Positions 57,048-64,000 of a stretch of DNA of 64,000 nucleotides are shown here, in pieces. How positions within the stretch are numbered: the first letter of the stretch is position 1; each line of letters starts with the position of its first letter. This DNA comes from Lachnospiraceae bacterium (GTDB lineage Bacteria > Bacillota > Clostridia > Lachnospirales > Lachnospiraceae), in the NCBI GenBank assembly GCA_015057375.1, contig SVEM01000006.1, positions 1 to 64,000 on the forward strand, read 5' to 3'. A program made the position numbers and the translations under genes. Under the pieces are notes generated by a model. It did no database searches. It was not told the origin of the DNA and worked only from the letters and a program-made list of their open reading frames with translations.

Positions 57048-60000
57048 CTATTTTGTTATATAACCCATATCAAATGTAAATTCTATATCCATATCTGACT
57101 TTATAATAAATTCCTCATGTGGTCTTGCTCCCCAACTGTCATCACCTGCAACACCCATCTGCTTCTTTGCAAGCTTGACAACCGAATAATTGTGTGGAGG
57201 AAGCTCATATATATGTCTTGCATTTTCAAGCTCGTGCGGTGTATACGGAAGCACACTTCCTTCCATATATGAAGGCGCATCACTACTTGCAAAATACAAA
57301 CCTGTTCCTTCGTTGTCTATAATTGTAGTATAGCGGATTCCCGTATGATTTCCGCATTCCTGAGGATTAAGATACGGACTCAAGCTGTCTGCAACCATAG
57401 CCTCATATATGCCAAGTTTATAACCACTATTTCTGTCAATATAATTCTCTTCCGGACCATAACCATACCATATCTGTCTGTTAAGATACGGAGCAGTTTT
57501 AAGAACAACGCCAAACTCAGGTGTCTCAGGTCTTTCAACCGCGCCTTTATAGCTTAAAGTCACATTTATTCTTCCCGACTTATATGCCTTGTAAGACATC
57601 TTTACCGAAAGATCCTTATCTATAGGGAACTCGTAACGATATACAACAAGCACATGATCTTCCATAAGTTTTGCTTCTTCAAATATAGCTCTCATGTACA
57701 TACTTGCAACTTTCCAGTAATAGTCCCTTGCACACATGCCGTTACCGTTGTCATTATCTGTAGGCGCTCTCCAGAAATTCGGAGTCATATTGCTTCTGAG
57801 AAGTTCCTTCCCTTTGTATGTATAAGAGATAAGCCCACCGGACTTATTAAACATTGCGGTATAATCATCGCCTCGTACTCCGATATTGTTATCGCAGAAA
57901 TCCACTTCCGGTGCTTCGTCAATTACATTCTCACCTGTACCAACTACAAATGAGTACTGATCAAACGCAACCTCATGACCTTTTTCTGCCCATGATTCAT
58001 CTTCTTTTAATATAAATGAAACCTGATAAGAACACTCGCCTTCAACCTGCATGATTGATGCAACAAGCACATCCGGTATCTCATAAACCCTTTTACCAAG
58101 CGGTTCTACATCTGTCTCAAGAATAACCTCCCCTATCTTAATTCCGTCTGAATACATGCTTATAATACAGTCATATTCTGATGTATTGGTAAATAATGAG
58201 TAGTTCGTTATAGTAATCTTTGACTCTGATAATACACAGTCAATATTCTGATAGTTATGCTTTATCTCAGGCATCTTAGGTGACCATGTTCTGTCGGCAG
58301 TTACGATTCCGTCTGTGCAGAATCCACCATCATTAGGTCTTTCATTAAAATCTCCGCCATATGCAAGGCAGGAAACTCCGTTATCATTCTCATGCAAAAT
58401 AGCCTGGTCTATGAAATCCCATATAAATCCGCCCTGATATCTCGGATTATGCTTTGCAAGTTCACTATACTTTCTGTGACCACCGCAGGAATTACCCATC
58501 GCATGGCTGTATTCGCATAAAATAAATGGTTTATCTGTATGCTCTTTAAGGAACATCTCAATATCCTTTACTTTTGAGTACATCTGACTTTCCATATCAG
58601 ATGTTTTCTCATATTTTCTGCAATGGAATATTCCTTCATAATGAACAAGCCTTGTGTCATCAAGCTTCTTCATATGCTGCGACATTTTATAAATATTTTC
58701 ACCGCCATATGATTCATTCCCGCATGACCAGATAAGAATTGCCGGATGATTTTTCTTGCTTTCAACAAGCGATGATGCACGGTCCAAAAGCACCTCAAGC
58801 CATTCCGGCTTGTCACCCGGCACAAGCTTCGGAGTATTTCCCCAGCCACCCGGATAACACCAGAGTCCGTGTGTCTCGAGATTATTTTCCGCAATCATAT
58901 ACAGACCATATTCATCACAAAGCTCATAGAAATACGGCTGATTAGGATAGTGGCTTGTACGCACTGCATTTATATTGTTCTTTTTCATGGTTAATACGTC
59001 CCAAAGCATCTCCTCTTTGGTAACCGCACGACCATTCACATGGCTGAAATCATGTCTGTTTACACCTGAAAACATAATACGTTTTCCATTGATGTGCATG
59101 ATTCCGTTCTTCATTTCAAACTGTCTGAAACCGATACGCTCCGCAACTTCTTCTACAACTGTATCATCCTCAGAATACACGGTTATAACGAGTTTATATA
59201 GGTTAGGTTTTTCTGCACTCCAGAGCTTAGGAGCCTTCACTTCGCTCATTACAAGAGTCTCGGAAACATCACCGATATCTGCCGTCATCTCATAAACACA
59301 TGCATCTGTTTTAATATCATTTACTGACATATGATATTTACCGAAAACACCCTCAGGTTTCTGCCAGGTTATGCGTACACTGAGCATGGCATCTTTATAA
59401 TCATTGATAAGTCTTGTCTTTACAAATATATCATTTACATGTATCTGTGGCACAGAATACATATATACATCACGGAATATACCACCGAGTCTCCAGAAAT
59501 CCTGATCTTCAATCCAGCTTCCCGATGACCACTTAAACACCTGAACGGCAATACGGTTACTGCCAGGTCTTACAACATCTGATATATCAAACTCTGATGC
59601 GTCAAAGCTGTCCTCGCTGTATCCTATAAATGTACCGTTAATCCAAAGCGCAAATGCACTTTCAACACCTTCAAACTTTATGTATACCTTTTCTCCAAAA
59701 TCCTTTGGTACATCTATATCTCGAACGTAACTGTATACTGAATTACGCTTCTCCGGTATCTGTCCCGGAACGATATCCTCATGCCCGTCCCACGGATACA
59801 TAACATTCGTATATATAGGCACTTCAAGGTCAGGTCTAAGAATAGGAACATTGCCCGGAACTTTAATTTCATCCCAATCACTTACATCGTAATCTTCCTT
59901 ATAAAAATCCTTAATACAATCCGCTATACATTTATCAAAATGAAACTTATATGTTCCGTTCAGGTCAATATAATTACACCCCTTTGTATAGTGATTGTCG

Positions 60001-60071
60001 CTATGAGGTTTACATCTGTTGACCTCAAATATCTCCGGATTTTTTATTATCCCGTAATCAAAATTATTCAT
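57048..60071 (-). CDS. GH2 beta-galactosidase (LacZ-type)
   Basis: FSGVNRHDF; NNINAVRTSHYPNQPYFYELCDEYGLYMIAENNLETHG; WSCGNESYGGEN; FILCEYSHAMGNSCGG; MNNFDYG start at 60071 with GGGAGAAA. Confidence 0.93.
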   Translation of the reverse strand: MNNFDYGIIKNPEIFEVNRCKPHSDNHYTKGCNYIDLNGTYKFHFDKCIADCIKDFYKEDYDVSDWDEIKVPGNVPILRPDLEVPIYTNVMYPWDGHEDIVPGQIPEKRNSVYSYVRDIDVPKDFGEKVYIKFEGVESAFALWINGTFIGYSEDSFDASEFDISDVVRPGSNRIAVQVFKWSSGSWIEDQDFWRLGGIFRDVYMYSVPQIHVNDIFVKTRLINDYKDAMLSVRITWQKPEGVFGKYHMSVNDIKTDACVYEMTADIGDVSETLVMSEVKAPKLWSAEKPNLYKLVITVYSEDDTVVEEVAERIGFRQFEMKNGIMHINGKRIMFSGVNRHDFSHVNGRAVTKEEMLWDVLTMKKNNINAVRTSHYPNQPYFYELCDEYGLYMIAENNLETHGLWCYPGGWGNTPKLVPGDKPEWLEVLLDRASSLVESKKNHPAILIWSCGNESYGGENIYKMSQHMKKLDDTRLVHYEGIFHCRKYEKTSDMESQMYSKVKDIEMFLKEHTDKPFILCEYSHAMGNSCGGHRKYSELAKHNPRYQGGFIWDFIDQAILHENDNGVSCLAYGGDFNERPNDGGFCTDGIVTADRTWSPKMPEIKHNYQNIDCVLSESKITITNYSLFTNTSEYDCIISMYSDGIKIGEVILETDVEPLGKRVYEIPDVLVASIMQVEGECSYQVSFILKEDESWAEKGHEVAFDQYSFVVGTGENVIDEAPEVDFCDNNIGVRGDDYTAMFNKSGGLISYTYKGKELLRSNMTPNFWRAPTDNDNGNGMCARDYYWKVASMYMRAIFEEAKLMEDHVLVVYRYEFPIDKDLSVKMSYKAYKSGRINVTLSYKGAVERPETPEFGVVLKTAPYLNRQIWYGYGPEENYIDRNSGYKLGIYEAMVADSLSPYLNPQECGNHTGIRYTTIIDNEGTGLYFASSDAPSYMEGSVLPYTPHELENARHIYELPPHNYSVVKLAKKQMGVAGDDSWGARPHEEFIIKSDMDIEFTFDMGYITK

Positions 60072-60216
60072 GTGTCTTTCTCCCAAATAATCATTTGTTA
60101 TAGTCTAAAATATTTTGCTTTTTTTTGCAATATAAAGTATAATAATTGTTGGCAGAGAACATAGGTTCACACATGTCTATTTTTATTATTTTTATATATG
60201 AATGGAGTATGTATTA

Positions 60217-62154
60217 ATGGAAAGTTATACAGGCAGTCAGATAGTAGTTCTCGAAGGTCTTGAAGCTGTAAGAAAGCGTCCCGGTATGTATATCGGAAGC
60301 ACCGGAAGCAGAGGCCTTCATCATCTTATATGGGAGATTCTTGATAACGGCATAGACGAGCATCTTGCCGGTTTCTGTGACAGCATCTCTATCACACTTC
60401 TCAAAGACGGAGGAATAAAGATTCAGGATAACGGACGTGGTATCCCTGTGGATATTCACCCTGTTAAGAAGATTCCTACAGTCCGTGTAGTATATACACT
60501 GCTTCACGCAGGAGGAAAGTTTGGCAACTCAGTTTATAAAGTTTCCGGCGGTCTTCACGGTGTTGGTGCATCAGTTGTAAATGCACTTTCAACAAAGCTT
60601 GTAGTTGAAGTAAGACGCGGCGGACTTATTTACACTGATACATATAAAAACGGCGGTAAACCCGTTACAAAACTTGTGAACGGTCTTATTCCTGCAACAG
60701 GCAAATGTAACAAGTCTGATACAGGTACATGCGTAACCTTCTATCCGGATCCGGAGATATTTGACACGATTGATTTCAAGGCTGACACAATCAAGAAAAA
60801 GCTTAAAGAGATAGCCTATCTTAATAAAGGTCTCAAACTCATTTTCAATAATGAAAAAACCAAAGAATCATTTACATATTATGAGGAGCACGGTATAAAA
60901 AGCTACATTTCTTATATCGTTAATTCCCTTAAGGAAACATCCCCTGACATCACTACTCTGCATGACGAGCCTGTTTATATAGAAGGCAGCAGCGGTGATA
61001 TCGAAGTAGAGATTGCTTTCCAATACACAACTAACTATAACGAACAGATTAATTCATACTGCAACAGAATCAATACTTCTGAGGGCGGAACTCTTGTAAC
61101 GGGATTTAAGACTGCCCTTACCAGAGTTATGAATCAGTATGCAAAAGAACTTAACATGATAAAAGATAAGGACAAGCCTGACGGAAGAGACTACCGTAAC
61201 GGTATGATAACCATTATCTCCATCAAGCATCCTGATCCTCAGTTTGAAGGCCAGACCAAAACCAAGCTCGGAAATTCCGATGCACAGCTTGCGGTTGATG
61301 AAGTGTTCACACGTGAGGTTCAACTTTTCTTTGACAAAAATGTTGAGATATTAAAAAAGATTCTTGAGAACTCGCTTCGCGCATACAACGCACGAAAAGC
61401 AGGCGACAAAGCAAGAAATGCGGTTCTGAAGCAGTTAAATGACGTAGACGTAAAAAGCAAGCTTGCTTCCTGCTCATCAAGAAAGCCTGAGGAATGTGAG
61501 CTTTACATCGTCGAGGGTGATTCTGCCGGCGGTACTGTTAAAACTGCAAGAGACAGACGCACACAGGCGGTCCTTCCTCTTCGCGGAAAAATACTTAACG
61601 TAGAAAAAGCCGCACTTGAAAAGATTCTTATGAATAACGAAATAAAAAATATGATTGCCGCATTCGGCTGCGGAATCGGTGATGATTTCGACATAAGCAA
61701 ACTTAAATATGACAAAATCATCATCCTTACCGATGCGGACGTGGACGGTGCCCACATAAGCACTCTCCTGCTTACATTTTTCTATCGTTTCATGCCGGAG
61801 CTTATTACACAGGGCAAAATATACCGCGGACTTCCGCCACTTTATAAAGTGGATTATTCAGACGGCAAAAAGAAAGTTTCAAAATATCTTTTTGACGACC
61901 GCGAGCTGGACCGTTTCAGAAAAGAATCCGGCAAAAAAATCATTTCTCTCCAAAGATACAAAGGTCTTGGAGAAATGGATGCCGATCAGCTTAAAGAAAC
62001 CACGCTTGACAAGTCATCACGTATACTTGCCCGCGTAGAAATAAATGACACTATAGAAGCCGACCAGATAACCAATATCCTTATGAGCAGCAGCGTTCCT
62101 CCAAGACGTGAATTCATAATGGAAGAAGCAAGATACGCTAATCTGGATATATAA
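60217..62154 (+). CDS. Type II DNA topoisomerase B subunit (GyrB/ParE family)
   Basis: RKRPGMYIGSTGSRGLHHLIWEILDNGIDEHLAG; GGLHGVGASVVNALS; VEGDSAGGT; LTDADVDGAHI. MESYTGSQ start at 60217; alternative start at 60202. Confidence 0.92.
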   Translation: MESYTGSQIVVLEGLEAVRKRPGMYIGSTGSRGLHHLIWEILDNGIDEHLAGFCDSISITLLKDGGIKIQDNGRGIPVDIHPVKKIPTVRVVYTLLHAGGKFGNSVYKVSGGLHGVGASVVNALSTKLVVEVRRGGLIYTDTYKNGGKPVTKLVNGLIPATGKCNKSDTGTCVTFYPDPEIFDTIDFKADTIKKKLKEIAYLNKGLKLIFNNEKTKESFTYYEEHGIKSYISYIVNSLKETSPDITTLHDEPVYIEGSSGDIEVEIAFQYTTNYNEQINSYCNRINTSEGGTLVTGFKTALTRVMNQYAKELNMIKDKDKPDGRDYRNGMITIISIKHPDPQFEGQTKTKLGNSDAQLAVDEVFTREVQLFFDKNVEILKKILENSLRAYNARKAGDKARNAVLKQLNDVDVKSKLASCSSRKPEECELYIVEGDSAGGTVKTARDRRTQAVLPLRGKILNVEKAALEKILMNNEIKNMIAAFGCGIGDDFDISKLKYDKIIILTDADVDGAHISTLLLTFFYRFMPELITQGKIYRGLPPLYKVDYSDGKKKVSKYLFDDRELDRFRKESGKKIISLQRYKGLGEMDADQLKETTLDKSSRILARVEINDTIEADQITNILMSSSVPPRREFIMEEARYANLDI

Positions 62155-62177
62155 AATTTCAACGGAGGTTATGACAA

Positions 62178-64000
62178 ATGGCTAAAAAGAATAGTTCTAC
62201 AGCAGTAGTTCAAGAGAATATAATATCCATGGATTTTACGGAGGAAATGAAAAGCTCTTACAGAGATTATGCTGTCAGCGTAATCATCTCACGAGCACTT
62301 CCCGATGTAAGAGACGGTCTAAAACCGGTTCAGCGAAGAATCCTTTATTCGATGCGTGAGCTTGGTCTGTCTCCTGAAAAACCACACAGAAAGAGTGCCA
62401 GAATTGTCGGAGATACGATGGGTAAATTCCATCCTCACGGCGACAGTTCCATTTATGATGCACTCGTACATATGACCGAAGATTATTCCCTTTCCGTACC
62501 TCTTGTTGACGGACACGGAAACTTCGGTTCCATAGACGGCGACAGCGCTGCTGCCATGCGATACACGGAAGCAAGATTATCTCCGGGTGCCATGACACTT
62601 TTATCAAACCTTGATAAAGGGCTTGTTGATTTCATGCCTAACTTTGATGAAAGTGAAAAAGAGCCTGTCGTGCTTCCTGCCATGCTACCTAATCTTCTGA
62701 TAAACGGAACAACAGGTATCGCGGTAGGTATGGCAACAAATATTCCGCCACATAACACAGCAGAAATTATAGACGGAGTTATCGCCTGCATTGACAAACC
62801 ACGTATTACACTTCCTGAACTTATGGAATATATACCGGGTCCTGATTTCCCTACAGGCGGCACAATAATCAACAGAGAAGAAATTGAAAACATATATGAA
62901 ACCGGCGAGGGAAAACTTCGTATACGCGGAAAATGTGAGATTGAACCGGGCACACTCGGAAGAACCAATATTATCATTACCGAAATTCCGTACACCATTG
63001 CCGGAAACAAAATGAAACTCGTTGAAAATCTTGTTCAGCTTATGAAGGACAAGGTATTTGACGAAATATACGATGTTCGTGACGAGTCTGAGAAAGACAT
63101 CCGTATAGTTGTAGAAGTAAAGAAGGACCGTGATGCCAACAATCTTCTTAACGGACTTTATAAGAAAACTCCTCTCGAAGACACATACGGAGTAAATCTT
63201 CTTGCAGTAAAGGACAAGCAGCCTATACAGTTTGGATTAAAATCTATTATAGAAGAATTTATTTCTTTCCAAAAAGAGCTTTATACTAAAGAATATACAC
63301 ATTTACTCGACAAGGCCGAGAAACGTCTTGAAATCGTGGGCGGTCTTATAAGAGCAACAGATGTTATCGATCTTATTATAGAAGTACTCCGAGGAAGTAC
63401 ATCACTCGCTCAGGCTAAAGGATGTCTCATTCACGGTGATATTACCGATATTAAATTCAAGAGTGAAGCTTCTAAAAAACAGGCAAAAGAATTTGACTTT
63501 ACCGAAAAACAGGCCGATGCCATTCTTGCAATGCCTTTATCAAGACTTATCGGTCTTGAGATTATCAAACTTCATGAAGAAGAAGAAACTCTCGCATCAG
63601 AAATAGAGAATTACAAAAAAGTTCTCGGAAGCGAAAGAGAACTTCTTAAGGTTATCAAACAGCGTCTTCGCGGATATGCAAAAGAATTTGCCGAGGAAAG
63701 AAAAACTGTTCTCGCTTCTATCCAGAATGCTGTATACGAAAAGAAAGTTGTCATCGAAGATATATATGTCCTTATAGACAGATTCGGATACACCAAAACA
63801 ATTGATGCTGCAAGCTATCAGAGGCTTACTCCGGATACACTGGCAGAATATCCTCACATTGTATCCATGAAGAGTGACGATAAGTTATGCGTATTTACCG
63901 CGCAGGGCAATATGCACCAGGTTAAGGCTTCTGCACTTCCACGTTGCCGTATCAAAGAAAAGGGTACATTAATACATTCTCTTTGCAAGGTCGGAAATGA
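62178..64000 (+). CDS. Type II DNA topoisomerase A subunit (GyrA/ParC family), truncated by window edge
   Basis: ATG at 62178 after [63 protein letters not shown]; not in the ORF track. Confidence 0.92.
   Translation, partial: MAKKNSSTAVVQENIISMDFTEEMKSSYRDYAVSVIISRALPDVRDGLKPVQRRILYSMRELGLSPEKPHRKSARIVGDTMGKFHPHGDSSIYDALVHMTEDYSLSVPLVDGHGNFGSIDGDSAAAMRYTEARLSPGAMTLLSNLDKGLVDFMPNFDESEKEPVVLPAMLPNLLINGTTGIAVGMATNIPPHNTAEIIDGVIACIDKPRITLPELMEYIPGPDFPTGGTIINREEIENIYETGEGKLRIRGKCEIEPGTLGRTNIIITEIPYTIAGNKMKLVENLVQLMKDKVFDEIYDVRDESEKDIRIVVEVKKDRDANNLLNGLYKKTPLEDTYGVNLLAVKDKQPIQFGLKSIIEEFISFQKELYTKEYTHLLDKAEKRLEIVGGLIRATDVIDLIIEVLRGSTSLAQAKGCLIHGDITDIKFKSEASKKQAKEFDFTEKQADAILAMPLSRLIGLEIIKLHEEEETLASEIENYKKVLGSERELLKVIKQRLRGYAKEFAEERKTVLASIQNAVYEKKVVIEDIYVLIDRFGYTKTIDAASYQRLTPDTLAEYPHIVSMKSDDKLCVFTAQGNMHQVKASALPRCRIKEKGTLIHSLCKVGN

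Noticed and set aside
62284-63010. Minus-strand ORFs opposite the topoisomerase A subunit
   Set aside because: Antisense to the GyrA/ParC frame, which is continuous and strongly conserved.
60217-64000. Unusual topoisomerase or quinolone-resistance alleles
   Set aside because: [13 protein letters not shown] keeps Ser and Asp at the classical QRDR positions; gyrase versus topo IV assignment is not possible here, so no special claim.

Overview
The window is low-GC Firmicutes chromosome, probably a plant-fibre-degrading Lachnospiraceae (inferred from gene content, not searched). It mixes housekeeping genes (tsaE-tsaB-rimI-rnz-tsaD-ispD, folD-fchA, cysE, a type II topoisomerase pair, two tRNA-Ser and one tRNA-Thr) with accessory polysaccharide-degradation genes: three giant modular secreted esterases, GH39, two GH43, GH2, a type B carboxylesterase and a LysM-GH18 protein. 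It also carries an AbiEi/AbiEii pair, a metal-efflux operon with a clear ArsR-type operator, and cell-surface glycosyltransferase genes. The items I consider most worth following up are: (1) a 1580-aa secreted protein made only of binding-type modules that stops at an A9 run forming the heptamer A_AAA_AAC directly before TAA, with a start-less CE1 esterase ORF continuing in the -1 frame (recoding, slippage, phase variation or error); (2) a staygreen (SGR, Mg-dechelatase)-like protein next to a B12-binding radical SAM gene; (3) a TetM/EF-G-like GTPase fused to a C-terminal NYN/Rae1(YacP)-like nuclease; (4) a hairpin repeat array between tRNA-Thr and its terminator; (5) an unannotated 50-aa acidic peptide gene with its own consensus promoter and terminator; (6) recurring, apparently undescribed beta-sandwich-like modules shuffled among the giant esterases. 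No CRISPR array, prophage or intact transposon was recognised. All family calls are by eye; no database search was run.
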